Shown: positions 1 through 9,660, numbered from the stretch's first letter. The stretch: DNA of 39,427 bases from Candidatus Evtepia faecavium (GCA_019115545.1 DXDK01000082.1:1-39427); one strand, 5' to 3'. Made by a program: numbers and translations. Notes: generated from the sequence alone by a model not told the origin.

Positions 1-759
1 ACGAAACCGGCGGAGGGATACCTGGTGGACACCCTCACCGTCACCAGCGACGCCTTGGCCCCGGGGACGGTCTCCGTGAAAGACATGGGGGAGGGGATCT
101 ACACCTTCTCCATGCCCGCCGGAAATGTCACTGTGGCCGGGACCATGGTCCCGGAGGAGGCCACTCAGAAGTGGCCTCCATTCCCCTTCACCGATGTGAA
201 GGAAAGCGACTGGTACTATGACAGCGTCTACTACGTCTATGCCTACGGCCTGATGAACGGCACCGCAGAGGCCACCTTTAACCCCGACGGCGCTACCACC
301 CGGGGGATGCTGGTGACCATCCTCTACCGCATGGAGGGCAGTCCCCAGGGTGGCGGCTGGAGCCCATTCACCGACGTGGACCCGGAGCTGTACTACGCCC
401 AGCCCATCGCCTGGGCGGCCTGGAACGGCATCGTCAAGGGGATTACGGAAACCACTTTTTCTCCCGACGCCCCGGTGACCCGGCAGCAGATGGCGGCCAT
501 CCTCTACCGCTACGCCGCCTGGAAGAAGTGGGATGTGTCTCAGCAGGGGAACCTGTTCCAGTTCACCGACTGGGAGCAGATCCAGGAGTACGCCCGGACA
601 CCCTTGGCCTGGGCCAGTGCCGCCGGCCTCATCCAGGGGAAGGAGAACAATATCCTGGACCCCGCCGGCACCGCCACCCGGGCCCAGGTGGCCACCCTCC
701 TCCAGCGGTTCCACAGCGCCTATGTGGTCCCGGCGGAGGAGGAAGCCGCCCTGCCGTAA
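1..759 (+). CDS. S-layer homology (SLH) domain protein, C-terminal part; 5' end outside window
   Basis: Frame is open from base 1; repeated SLH motifs (FTDVKESDWYYDSVYYVYAYGLMNGT..F.PDG.TTRGMLVTILYRMEG; FTDVDPELYYAQPIAWAAWNGIVKGITETTFSPDAPVTRQQMAAILYRYA). Confidence 0.9.
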   Translation, partial: TKPAEGYLVDTLTVTSDALAPGTVSVKDMGEGIYTFSMPAGNVTVAGTMVPEEATQKWPPFPFTDVKESDWYYDSVYYVYAYGLMNGTAEATFNPDGATTRGMLVTILYRMEGSPQGGGWSPFTDVDPELYYAQPIAWAAWNGIVKGITETTFSPDAPVTRQQMAAILYRYAAWKKWDVSQQGNLFQFTDWEQIQEYARTPLAWASAAGLIQGKENNILDPAGTATRAQVATLLQRFHSAYVVPAEEEAALP

Positions 760-796
760 CAGGGCGGGGGCACGCCCTTTGACCAGGTAAAACAAC

Positions 797-838
797 GCAA
801 GGCCTGCCGGGAACGGTTTGTTTCCCGGCAGGCCTTGC
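797..838. terminator. Intergenic hairpin between convergent SLH gene and trxA, likely bidirectional terminator
   Basis: gcaaggcctgccgggaa-cggtttgt-ttcccggcaggccttgc, about 16-bp perfect stem. Confidence 0.7.
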
Positions 839-882
839 TGCGTGTATGAGAGAGATGGAGGGAAAATCATCCGAGGGGTTGC

Positions 883-1209
883 TTACTTCAAAAAGGCTTC
901 CAGCTCTGCCTTGGACTTCACGCCGATGGACATATCCACAGGCTTGCCGTCCCGGAAGAGAAGGAGGGTGGGGATGGCGGAGATCTGGAACTTCTGGGCC
1001 AGCTCCGGCGCATCGTCTACGTTGACCTTGCCAAAGGCGATCTCAGGGTGTTCCTGGGCCAGCTCTTCCACCACGGGGGAGAGCATGGTGCAGGGGCCGC
1101 ACCAGGCAGCCCAGAAGTCCAGCAGGACGGGGGAGGTGGCCTTGGTGACCTTTTCCTCAAAGTTATTCTGGTTGATGGTGGTGATAGCCATATTCAGCAC
1201 TCCTTTCAA
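883..1209 (-). CDS. trxA: Thioredoxin
   Basis: 108 aa with WCGPC active site and FWAAWCGPCTMLSPVVEELA context. Confidence 0.96.
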   Translation of the reverse strand: MKGVLNMAITTINQNNFEEKVTKATSPVLLDFWAAWCGPCTMLSPVVEELAQEHPEIAFGKVNVDDAPELAQKFQISAIPTLLLFRDGKPVDMSIGVKSKAELEAFLK

Positions 1210-1396
1210 GAGTCGTTGTTTTTCTTGTTGGCCTTATGATACCCCAAAATCCCGGCTTCCTCTGTGATTAGGACACAAAACCCAAACATTCCCGGCAAAA
1301 ACCCGCCCAAAACCAACCTTGCCCCAGTTCGCTGGCAAGGGGAAGAAATAGAGACAGGCCGCCGGGGAATAGAGTAGGGCACAGGAGGTGCTGTCA

Positions 1397-2080
1397 ATGA
1401 TCTCAGCATGGATACTGCTGCTGCTCCACACCATTTGCTTCCCCCTGCGCCTGGGGAACGCCGGCTCCTTTCCCCGGCCCCTGAAGGCGGAGGAGGAGCG
1501 GGAATACCTGGCCCGCAGCGCCCAGGGGGACCTGGAAGCCAGGAACAAGCTGGTGGAGCACAATCTCCGCCTGGTGTCCCACATTTTGAAAAAATACTAT
1601 GTCCAGGCCGGGGACCAGGATGACCTGATCTCCATCGGCACCATCGGGCTCATCAAGGGGATCTCCACCTTTAAGCCGGACAAAAAGGTCCGCCTGGCTA
1701 CCTATGCCAGCCGGTGCATCGAAAACGAGATCCTCATGTATTTCCGCAGCCAGCGGAAGTACCAGGGGGACGTCTCCCTCTCCGACTCCCTGGACGCCGA
1801 CCGGGAGGGCAACGCCCTGTCCCTGATGGATGTGATCAGCGTGGACGACGACATGCTGGAAAACCTGGACGCCCGGGACGCCTGTGCCAAGGTCCGCCGG
1901 TGCGTGGAGCACTGCCTCACCGGCCGGGAGGCCAAGGTGATCTCCCTCCGGTACGGGCTGGACGGGGAGGGCCCCCGCACCCAGCGGGAGATCGCCGCCG
2001 CCTGCGGCATCAGCCGGTCCTATGTCTCCCGCCTGGAGAAAAAGGCCCTGGCCAAGCTGCGGGAGGCCATGGAGGAGTAA
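1397..2080 (+). CDS. sigK: RNA polymerase sporulation sigma factor SigK, uninterrupted, with hydrophobic N-terminal pro-sequence
   Basis: Sigma-70 regions 2 and 4 (LVEHNLRLVSHILKKY..DDLISIGTIGLIKGISTF; REIAAACGISRSYVSRLEKKAL); N-terminus MISAWILLLLHTICFPLRLGNAGSFPRPL resembles pro-sigmaK; AGGAGGT RBS 7 nt before ATG 1397. Confidence 0.88.
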   Translation: MISAWILLLLHTICFPLRLGNAGSFPRPLKAEEEREYLARSAQGDLEARNKLVEHNLRLVSHILKKYYVQAGDQDDLISIGTIGLIKGISTFKPDKKVRLATYASRCIENEILMYFRSQRKYQGDVSLSDSLDADREGNALSLMDVISVDDDMLENLDARDACAKVRRCVEHCLTGREAKVISLRYGLDGEGPRTQREIAAACGISRSYVSRLEKKALAKLREAMEE

Positions 2081-2094
2081 CCCCCGGACAGCGC

Positions 2095-2130
2095 AGGCCA
2101 GCCGGCACGGGATCCCGCGCCGGCTGGCCT
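2095..2130. terminator. Hairpin between convergent sigK and purA
   Basis: aggccagccggc ... gccggctggcct, 12-bp perfect arms. Confidence 0.65.
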
Positions 2131-2158
2131 GGCGAGCATGGCATTGGAAAGGCTGCCC

Positions 2159-3442
2159 TTACGGCCGCATGGCGATCTCGTGGCGCTTGGGCCCGGTGGA
2201 GACGATGCGAATGGGGGTCTCGATTTCCTTTTCCAGGAAGTCCACATAGGCCCGGGCGTTGGCGGGGAGGGCATTGTAGTCGGTGACGCCCCGGATGTCC
2301 GTCTTCCAGCCGGGGAGGGTGGTGAACACCGGCTTGGCCCGCTCCAGCAGGGCGGGGACGGGGAACTGCTTGGTGACCTGGCCGTCGATCTCGTAGGCGG
2401 TGCACACGGGGATCTCGTCCAGGTAGCTGAGGACATCCAGGCAGGTCAGGGCTACCTGGGTGGCGCCCTGGATCATGCAGCCGTAGCGGGTGGCCACGGT
2501 GTCAAACCACCCAACCCGGCGGGGCCGGCCGGTGGTGGCGCCGAACTCGCCCTTGTCGCCGCCCCGGCGGCGGAGCTCGTCCCCGGCCTCTCCCAGCAGC
2601 TCACTGACAAAGGGCTCCGTCTGGGACCCTACGCAGGAGGAATAGGCCTTGGAGACGCAGATAATCTCCTCCATGGCGGTGGGGGGCACTGGCGCCCCCA
2701 CGCAGCCGAAGGCGGCCAGGGTGTGGGAGGAGGTGGTCATAGGCACGATGCCCAGGTCGGGATCCTTCATGGCCCCCAGCTGCCCCTCCAGGAGGATGGC
2801 TTTGTTCTCCTGGCAGGCCTGGTGGAGGAAGGTCACGGCGTCCCCCACATAGGGGCGGATGACCTCCCGCAGCGCCAGCAGCTGGGCGAAGAGCTCTTCC
2901 CCGTCCACCGGCGGCTTGTGGTACATGGTCTGGAAGAGGATGTTCTTGATCTCCACCGCGTGGGCCAGGTGCTCCCGCAGGCGGTCCTCCTGGAAGAGGT
3001 CGCAGACCTGGATGCCGATCTTGGCGTACTTGTCCGAGTAGAAGGGGGCGATGCCGCTCTTGGTGGAGCCGAAGGCGTGGCCTCCCAGGCGGGCCTCCTC
3101 ATAGGTGTCCTGGAGGATGTGATAGGGTAGCAGGAGCTGGGCCCGCTCCGACACGATCAGGTTGGGGGCGGGGACCCCGGCCTGCTCCAGGGCGGTGAGC
3201 TCCTCTGCCAGCTTGTGGATGTCCAGGGCCACGCCGTTGCCGATGACGTTGGTGATGTGCCGATAGAACACCCCGGAGGGCAGGGTGTGCAGGGCGAAGC
3301 GGCCGTAGTCGTTGATGATGGTGTGCCCTGCATTGGCGCCCCCCTGGAAGCGGACCACGATGTCCGACTGCTCTGCCAGAAGGTCGGTGATCTTTCCCTT
3401 GCCTTCGTCGCCCCAGTTGGCGCCTACGATTGCTTTTACCAC
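2159..3442 (-). CDS. purA: Adenylosuccinate synthetase
   Basis: 427 aa beginning MVKAIVGANWGDEGKGKITDLLAEQSDIVVRFQGGANAGHTI; GWFDTVATRY. Confidence 0.97.
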   Translation of the reverse strand: MVKAIVGANWGDEGKGKITDLLAEQSDIVVRFQGGANAGHTIINDYGRFALHTLPSGVFYRHITNVIGNGVALDIHKLAEELTALEQAGVPAPNLIVSERAQLLLPYHILQDTYEEARLGGHAFGSTKSGIAPFYSDKYAKIGIQVCDLFQEDRLREHLAHAVEIKNILFQTMYHKPPVDGEELFAQLLALREVIRPYVGDAVTFLHQACQENKAILLEGQLGAMKDPDLGIVPMTTSSHTLAAFGCVGAPVPPTAMEEIICVSKAYSSCVGSQTEPFVSELLGEAGDELRRRGGDKGEFGATTGRPRRVGWFDTVATRYGCMIQGATQVALTCLDVLSYLDEIPVCTAYEIDGQVTKQFPVPALLERAKPVFTTLPGWKTDIRGVTDYNALPANARAYVDFLEKEIETPIRIVSTGPKRHEIAMRP

Positions 3443-3537
3443 AGAAATTCCTCCTCAAAACACAAGAAAACAGCCCATCCGGTGAGAAAACAGGGGTTTC
3501 CGTTCCCCAGCGGAAGGGAGGGAAAAACGTACAACTC

Positions 3538-3566
3538 ATTATAATCCTCGTTTTTTCAAGATGCAA
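3538..3566 (-). promoter_or_regulatory. Sigma-A-type promoter for purA
   Basis: Minus strand TTGCAT-N17-TATAAT. Confidence 0.55.
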
Positions 3567-3629
3567 GAGGGGACAGAAAAAATTTCATTTTTTCTGGAAA
3601 TTTTCCCGGAAAGAAAGGCATCTTCCCTC

Positions 3630-3658
3630 TTTACATTCACAATTCACCTTGCTAAAAT
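3630..3658 (+). promoter_or_regulatory. Sigma-A-type promoter for the TrpR-like gene operon
   Basis: TTTACA-N17-TAAAAT, about 35 bp before the ATG at 3693. Confidence 0.55.
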
Positions 3659-3692
3659 AGAAAAGTAATCCAGGGCGAAGGAGGCAGAGACC

Positions 3693-4004
3693 ATGAAACA
3701 CACCACCGCCAACGACGACCACGGGCTGTTGTATGAGAGCCTTCTGCAGCTGAAAGACGCGGACGAGTGCCGCCGGTTCATGGAGGACCTGTGCACCGTG
3801 ACGGAGCTGAAAGCCATGAGCCAGCGGATCGAGGTAGCCATGTATCTGCGGGAGGGGATGATCTACCAGGACATTCTCAAGCGAACCGGCGCCAGCAGCG
3901 CCACCATCAGCCGGGTCAACCGGTGCTTGCAGTACGGCGCGGAGGGGTACCAGACTGTTCTGCCCCGGCTGGAACCTCTGTGGGAGGAGAAGAAGAAACC
4001 GTGA
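3693..4004 (+). CDS. YerC/YecD-family TrpR-related DNA-binding protein
   Basis: 103 aa; LLQLKDADECRRFMEDLCTVTELKAMSQRIEVAMYLREGMIYQDILKRTGASSATISRVNRCLQYG. Confidence 0.9.
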   Translation: MKHTTANDDHGLLYESLLQLKDADECRRFMEDLCTVTELKAMSQRIEVAMYLREGMIYQDILKRTGASSATISRVNRCLQYGAEGYQTVLPRLEPLWEEKKKP

Positions 4005-4774
4005 GCCGCTGGGACGAGACATACCGCGCCCTGGCCGGCTGCTATGACGAGATGACCCAGGACGTGCGCTACCCCGCCTGGGCCGACTTTTTGGAAAAAC
4101 TCTTTTCCCGGGAAAAGCGGCCGGTGAAGACCGTGCTGGACCTGGCCTGCGGCACGGGGACCATGTCCTTTCTCCTGGCCCAGCGGGGGTATGAGATGAT
4201 CGGGGTGGACTTTTCCCCGGAAATGCTGGCCATCGCCGCCGGGAAGGAACTGGAAGGGGAAGGGGAGCCCCCCATCTTCCTCTGCCAGGCCATGGAGGAG
4301 TTAGACCTCTACGGCACGGTGGACGCCTGCGTCTGCCTGCTGGACAGCGTCAACCACGTCACCCGGCCGGACAAGCTCTACCGGGCCTTTCAGCGGGTCC
4401 ACCTGTTCCTGGAGCCTGGGGGGCTGTTCGTGTTTGACGTCCACACCCCCCGGCATCTGGAGGGGCTGGATGGGGGCGTCTTCCTGGACGAGACGGAGGA
4501 CGCCTATTGCGTCTGGCGCACCGACTACCACCCCAAGCGGCAGATCTGCACCTACGTCATGGACGTGTTTTCCCGGGAGGGCGGGCTCTGGCGGCGGGAG
4601 ACGGAGGTCCACGAGGAGCGGGCCTATTCCCCGGAGGAGCTCATTGCCGCCCTCCAGAAGGCGGGCTTTCAGAGGATCCGCCTCTACGGGGACCGGAAAC
4701 TCCGGCCGCCCCAGGCGGGGGAGGAGCGCATCTTCTTTACCGCCCACAAACCCAAGGAAACTGCAAAGAAGTGA
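4001..4774 (+). CDS. Class I SAM-dependent methyltransferase
   Basis: GTG start overlapping the upstream stop (GTGA); VLDLACGTGTMSFLLAQRGYEMIGVDFSPEMLAIA motif I; CLLDSVNHV. Confidence 0.88.
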   Translation: MSRWDETYRALAGCYDEMTQDVRYPAWADFLEKLFSREKRPVKTVLDLACGTGTMSFLLAQRGYEMIGVDFSPEMLAIAAGKELEGEGEPPIFLCQAMEELDLYGTVDACVCLLDSVNHVTRPDKLYRAFQRVHLFLEPGGLFVFDVHTPRHLEGLDGGVFLDETEDAYCVWRTDYHPKRQICTYVMDVFSREGGLWRRETEVHEERAYSPEELIAALQKAGFQRIRLYGDRKLRPPQAGEERIFFTAHKPKETAKK

Positions 4775-4782
4775 GGCATACT

Positions 4783-5658
4783 ATGGATTATATTGTACGA
4801 ATGATTGCCAAAGACGCCCCCATCACCGCCATGGCCATCCAGGGGCGGGGGCTGGTCCAGCGGGCCCGGGAGATCCACCACACCCTGCCGGTGGCCACGG
4901 CTGCCCTGGGCCGCACCCTCCTCATCACCTCCCTGATGGGGCAGCAGCTCAAGGTGCAGGACGGCTCCGTCACCATCCGGGTCCAGGGGGGCGGCCCCCT
5001 GGGGACCATCCTGGCGGTCTCCGACAGCGACGGGAACGTCCGGGGCTATGTGCAGAACGGACAGGTGGACCTCCCCCTGAAGGGCCCCGCCAAGCTGGAC
5101 GTGGGCCGTGCCGTGGGGACCGACGGGTCCCTCACCGTCATCAAGGACCTGCAGCTGAAGGAACCCTATGTGGGCACCGTCCCCCTGGTCTCCGGGGAGA
5201 TTGCGGAGGACATCACCTCCTATTTCGTGGAGAGCGAGCAGATCCCCACCGCCTGCGCCCTGGGGGTCCTGGTGGACCGGGATTTGTCGGTGGCCGCGGC
5301 GGGGGGATACCTCATCCAGCTGCTCCCCGGCGCCACCGACGAGATGATCGACAAGATCGAGGCGGGCATCGCCAAGGCAGGCCCGGTGACCGCCAGGTTG
5401 AGTCAGGGGGACACCCCGGAGGACCTCCTCCGCCTGGTCCTGGCCGGCTTTGACCTGGAGCTGCTGGAGACCTCCCCTGTGGAGTACCGCTGCTACTGCA
5501 GCCGGGAGCGGATGCGCAGAGCCCTCATCAGCCTGGGCAAGGAGGAGCTGGAAAACCTCATCCAGGAGCAGGGCAGGGCGGAGATGACCTGTCAGTTCTG
5601 CGACGCCGTCCATGTGTTTGAGAAAGACGAGCTGGAGGCCCTGGCCGCCTCCCTGTGA
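4783..5658 (+). CDS. hslO: Redox-regulated chaperone Hsp33
   Basis: MDYIVRMIAKDAPITAMAIQGRGLVQRAREIHHTLPVATAALGRTLL; C-terminal CYC...CQFC zinc motif. Confidence 0.94.
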   Translation: MDYIVRMIAKDAPITAMAIQGRGLVQRAREIHHTLPVATAALGRTLLITSLMGQQLKVQDGSVTIRVQGGGPLGTILAVSDSDGNVRGYVQNGQVDLPLKGPAKLDVGRAVGTDGSLTVIKDLQLKEPYVGTVPLVSGEIAEDITSYFVESEQIPTACALGVLVDRDLSVAAAGGYLIQLLPGATDEMIDKIEAGIAKAGPVTARLSQGDTPEDLLRLVLAGFDLELLETSPVEYRCYCSRERMRRALISLGKEELENLIQEQGRAEMTCQFCDAVHVFEKDELEALAASL

Positions 5659-5727
5659 GGGGGCCAGGGGGGCTCCGGCCCCGGGAAAGGCCGCCCCGGA
5701 AAAAAGAAAAAATATTTGGAAAATCCC

Positions 5728-5756
5728 TTGACAAACTATCTGCTCTTCGATATAAT
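5728..5756 (+). promoter_or_regulatory. Consensus promoter for the tRNA cluster
   Basis: TTGACA-N17-TATAAT (perfect consensus), about 45 bp before the first tRNA. Confidence 0.85.
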
Positions 5757-5800
5757 AAGCTTCGCCGCTTGAGTGTTGCACACTTTACACGCGGCGCAAC

Positions 5801-5876
5801 GGGAGCATAGCTCAGCTGGGAGAGCACATGCCTTACAAGCATGGGGTCACAGGTTCGAGCCCTGTTGTTCCCACCA
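5801..5876 (+). tRNA. tRNA-Val (anticodon TAC), CCA encoded
   Basis: Cloverleaf gggagca...tgttccc-A-CCA; anticodon loop cttacaa; T-loop ggttcgagcc. Confidence 0.95.
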
Positions 5877-5886
5877 CCTGTCATTT

Positions 5887-5963
<77 letters not shown>

Positions 5964-5989
5964 AGGGGTACGGACCCGTGCCCCGATAT

Positions 5990-6065
<76 letters not shown>

Positions 6066-6092
6066 CGCTGCGGCACCTGCCGCAGCGGATCT

Positions 6093-6168
6093 GCGAGTGT
6101 AGCTCATCTGGTAGAGCGCCACCTTGCCAAGGTGGAGGTAGCGAGTTCGAGCCTCGTCACTCGCTCCA
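6093..6168 (+). tRNA. tRNA-Gly (anticodon GCC), CCA encoded
   Basis: gcgagtg...cactcgc-T-CCA; anticodon loop ttgccaa. Confidence 0.95.
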
Positions 6169-6171
6169 GAT

Positions 6172-6245
<74 letters not shown>

Positions 6246-6247
6246 TG

Positions 6248-6280
6248 AAAAAGGTCTTGTCTTTGTGACAAGACCTTTTT
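6248..6280 (+). terminator. Terminator of the tRNA cluster
   Basis: aaaaaggtcttgtc-tttgt-gacaagaccttttt, 14-bp perfect stem ending in T5. Confidence 0.85.
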
Positions 6281-6320
6281 CCATATCCAGAACACCCAGC
6301 CGGGAGAAGGGAGCAGGGCG

Positions 6321-7004
6321 ATGATCTATTTCGTGGAAGACGACGCCAGCATTCGGGAGCTGGTTCTCTATACCCTCAACAACGCGGGGCTGCCGGCGGA
6401 GGGCTTTGAGCGCCCCTCCGCCTTCTGGGCCGCGGTGGAGCAGGAGCGCCCGGCCCTGGTCCTGCTGGACATCATGCTGCCGGAGGAGGACGGCCTGTCC
6501 ATCCTCCGCAAGCTCCGGGCGGACCGGGCCACCCGGGCTGTGCCGGTGATGATGCTCACCGCCAAAGGCACGGAGTACGACACGGTCCTTGCCCTGGACG
6601 CCGGGGCGGACGACTATGTCCAAAAGCCCTTCCGGATGATGGAGCTCCTCTCCCGCATCCGGGCGCTGATCCGCCGGGCGGCGGGGTACAACAACCTGCC
6701 GGAGTCGGAGGAGTATCACTTCGACGGGCTGGAGGTCTCCCCCTCCCGCCACCTGGTGCGGGTGGATGGGCAGGACATCTCTCTGACCTTCAAGGAGTTT
6801 GAACTGCTCTGCCTGCTGGTGGAGAACCGGGGCATCGTTCTCTCCCGGGACAAGATCCTGGACAAGGTCTGGCAGGACGCCATGGGCCGGGAGAGCCGGA
6901 CGGTGGATGTCCACATCCGCACCCTCCGCCAGAAACTGGGCGATGCCGGCCGCCGGATCGAGACCGTCCGGGGGATTGGGTATAAGTTTAAGGGGGAAGA
7001 TTGA
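6321..7004 (+). CDS. OmpR-family response regulator (no cognate histidine kinase adjacent)
   Basis: Receiver domain (VEDDASIRELV, LLDIMLPEEDGLSIL, MLTAKG, GADDYVQKPF) and winged-helix C-terminus (LTFKEFELLCLL..VDVHIRTLRQKLGD..IETVRGIGYKF). Confidence 0.93.
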   Translation: MIYFVEDDASIRELVLYTLNNAGLPAEGFERPSAFWAAVEQERPALVLLDIMLPEEDGLSILRKLRADRATRAVPVMMLTAKGTEYDTVLALDAGADDYVQKPFRMMELLSRIRALIRRAAGYNNLPESEEYHFDGLEVSPSRHLVRVDGQDISLTFKEFELLCLLVENRGIVLSRDKILDKVWQDAMGRESRTVDVHIRTLRQKLGDAGRRIETVRGIGYKFKGED

Positions 7005-7030
7005 CACTCTGGAGGAAAGGGGAGAGGGCC

Positions 7031-8203
7031 ATGAAATGCTTGCAGAAACTGTTTGTCCTGGCGGTCATTGCCTTTTTGACCTTGGGGCTGGCACGGTCTA
7101 TTTGGGCCCCGAAGGCCATCAACAGCTACGAAAACCGGTACGCTGAGCAAATGCCGGCGGTTTCTGTGGCTGGCTATCTGGACACCACCTTCCAGGACGG
7201 TGTGGAGGCCGGCCTGATGGACCAGGTTCCCTTGGCCCAGACCATGAAATCTTTCTACAACCGGACCCATGCCCGCTGGGTGCTGTCTATGGTGGACGCC
7301 CTGTACGGGGAGGAAAAAACCCAGTACGTCGCCTACGAAGGCCTCCGCCTTTTTGGAGAGAACTATCTTGTCAACTGGACCCGCACCCTGGAGACCAGCC
7401 AGGAAGACCTGGACCGCAAGATCCAGGCCCTCAACGCCACCTTTGCCCGCCACCCGGAGCTGGACTTTTACGTCTATTACATTGAGAAAGACACCGACAT
7501 CGACTTTATCACAGGGGAGAAAAGCGGCCTGGCGGAGTACCTCCTGTCGGGGCTGGATCTGCCTGCGGAGCGGCAGGCGGTCTTTACCGTGGACAGCTTT
7601 GCGGAGTTTGCCCAAAAGTTTTACAAAACAGACACCCACTGGAACTACGCAGGCTCCTATGAGGGCTATTGCCAGCTCCACGACTTGCTGGGCTGTCAGG
7701 GGCCTGTCCTCCAGCCGGCAGGGGAAGCGCAGCTGGTGGGCGACGCGTTCAGCGGGGTGAAAGCTGGCAACATCGGCGCCGAGGGAATTCTCACGGAGCC
7801 CTTCTATGCCGTACCCTATGATTTTCCCGCCATGTCGATCTCCATCAACGGAGCGTCCGGGGTGGATTACGGGGACCAGGCGGCCTTCCTCCAGGGGACC
7901 AGCAGCCTTTCCCTGACCTATGGCAATTTCTATGGCGGAGACAATGGGGAGACGGTGTTTTCCACCGGCACCCAGGGCCGGGGCAGCTTGCTGGTGTTGG
8001 GGGAGTCTTTTGACAACGCCATTCTCAAGCTCCTGGCCTCCCATTATGACACCCTGTATTCGGTGGACCTGCGCTATTACGAGCACAGCATGGGCCATCC
8101 CTTCGATCTGTCTGCCTATACCAAGGAGCATGGGATCTCGTCGGTCCTTCTTCTGGGCAACATCGATTATTTCGTCCAGGATACCTTTGACCCGGAGGCA
8201 TGA
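7031..8203 (+). CDS. DHHW-family (AlgX/AlgJ-like) protein, probable polysaccharide O-acetylation partner
   Basis: N-terminal TM segment; TDTHWNYAGSYEGYCQL motif, LVLGESFDNAILKLLASHYDTLYSVDLRYY; directly upstream of an MBOAT gene; ATG 7031 preceded by ggaggaaaggggag. Confidence 0.8.
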   Translation: MKCLQKLFVLAVIAFLTLGLARSIWAPKAINSYENRYAEQMPAVSVAGYLDTTFQDGVEAGLMDQVPLAQTMKSFYNRTHARWVLSMVDALYGEEKTQYVAYEGLRLFGENYLVNWTRTLETSQEDLDRKIQALNATFARHPELDFYVYYIEKDTDIDFITGEKSGLAEYLLSGLDLPAERQAVFTVDSFAEFAQKFYKTDTHWNYAGSYEGYCQLHDLLGCQGPVLQPAGEAQLVGDAFSGVKAGNIGAEGILTEPFYAVPYDFPAMSISINGASGVDYGDQAAFLQGTSSLSLTYGNFYGGDNGETVFSTGTQGRGSLLVLGESFDNAILKLLASHYDTLYSVDLRYYEHSMGHPFDLSAYTKEHGISSVLLLGNIDYFVQDTFDPEA

Positions 8204-8207
8204 CCCT

Positions 8208-9608
8208 ATGGTATTCAGCAGTTTAACCTTTCTCTATCTTTTCCTGCCCCTGGCAGTGATTCCATACTTCCTCTGGAACAACCGGACCTACCGAAACGGC
8301 CTGCTTCTGGTGCTCTCCCTGCTGTTCTACTCCTGGGGGGAACCAAAGTACGTGGTGCTTATGGTTGCCGCCACAGTGGTGGCCTATTTTGGAGGGCGGG
8401 TTATGGTGGCCCTGGAAGGGCGGCCCCGCATCAAACGGGTGGTTTTTTGGAGCACCGTGTGCCTGGTGCTTCTGAACCTTCTCATCTTTAAGTACTTCAC
8501 CTTTTTCGGGGAGAACCTCTGCCTGCTTCTCCACCAGGACTGGGCCGTGCCCCAGATCCTGCTGCCCATCGGCATCAGCTTTTACACCTTTCAGATCCTC
8601 TCCTATGTCATTGACCTCTACTTTGGACGGGTGCGGCTGCAGCGGAATTTCTGCTACCTCCTGCTGTATATCAGCTTTTTCCCCCAGCTGATCGCCGGCC
8701 CCATCGTGCGCTACAGCACCATTGAGGAGGAGATCCTCCACCGGAAGGAGACCTGGGAGGACGTGGAAGCCGGCCTGAAGCGCTTCATCCTGGGCCTGGG
8801 GAAAAAAGTCCTCCTGGCCAACCAGGTGGCCGTTGTGGCAGAGAGCATCTATGGAGGCAGCACAGAGGTCTATGGGACGACCATGTACTGGGTGGCGGCC
8901 TTTGCCTACACGATGCAGATCTACTTTGACTTTTCCGGTTACAGCGACATGGCCATCGGCCTGGGGCGGATGTTTGGGTTCCACTTCTTGGAGAACTTCA
9001 ACTACCCCTATCTCTCCCGCTCGGCCACGGAGTTCTGGCGGCGGTGGCACATCTCCCTGTCCTCCTGGTTCCGGGACTATGTCTACATCCCCTTGGGCGG
9101 CAGCCGGGTCAGCCGGGGCAAATGGGTGCGGAACATCCTCATTGTCTGGGGACTCACAGGATTCTGGCACGGGGCGGCGTGGAACTTCCTGCTCTGGGGA
9201 CTGTATTACGCCGGCCTGCTGATCCTGGAAAAGTTCCTCTTAGGCCCCCTGTTGGAGAAGCTGCCCTCTCTGGTGCGGTGGGTCTATGCCTTCTTCGTGG
9301 TGAATCTGGGCTGGGTGCTGTTTAACCGGACGGATTTCTCCGACCTGGCCCACGCCCTGCACACCATGTTCGTGTGGCAGAGTACGGATCTTCTCCGGAT
9401 CGCCGCGGGGAATTCCGACCTTTTGCTGGGCCTGTTCGTCCTCCCTGTGGCCTTCCTGTGCGCCTTTCCCATCTTCCCCAAGCTGCCCCGGCCGAAAAAG
9501 CTCCCTGGAGCCCTGGCAGCGGACCTGGGCTATGGCCTGGTCCTGGTGGCCAGCGTACTCTTCATCATCAGTTCGGTCTATAACCCCTTCATCTATTTCC
9601 GCTTCTAA
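8208..9608 (+). CDS. MBOAT-family O-acyltransferase (AlgI/DltB-like)
   Basis: MVFSSLTFLYLFLPLAVIPYFL; YFDFSGYSDMAIGLGRMFGFHFLENFNYPYLSRSATEFWRRWHISLSSWFRDYVYIPLGGSR...GFWHGAAWNF. Confidence 0.95.
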   Translation: MVFSSLTFLYLFLPLAVIPYFLWNNRTYRNGLLLVLSLLFYSWGEPKYVVLMVAATVVAYFGGRVMVALEGRPRIKRVVFWSTVCLVLLNLLIFKYFTFFGENLCLLLHQDWAVPQILLPIGISFYTFQILSYVIDLYFGRVRLQRNFCYLLLYISFFPQLIAGPIVRYSTIEEEILHRKETWEDVEAGLKRFILGLGKKVLLANQVAVVAESIYGGSTEVYGTTMYWVAAFAYTMQIYFDFSGYSDMAIGLGRMFGFHFLENFNYPYLSRSATEFWRRWHISLSSWFRDYVYIPLGGSRVSRGKWVRNILIVWGLTGFWHGAAWNFLLWGLYYAGLLILEKFLLGPLLEKLPSLVRWVYAFFVVNLGWVLFNRTDFSDLAHALHTMFVWQSTDLLRIAAGNSDLLLGLFVLPVAFLCAFPIFPKLPRPKKLPGALAADLGYGLVLVASVLFIISSVYNPFIYFRF

Positions 9609-9614
9609 AACGCA

Positions 9615-9653
9615 CGCCCCCTGCTGCCGGAGAGTATCCGGCAGCAGGGGGCG
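9615..9653. terminator. Bidirectional terminator hairpin between MBOAT gene and hydF
   Basis: cgccccctgctgccgg-agagtat-ccggcagcagggggcg, 16-bp perfect stem. Confidence 0.75.
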
Positions 9654-9660
9654 TTTCCCA

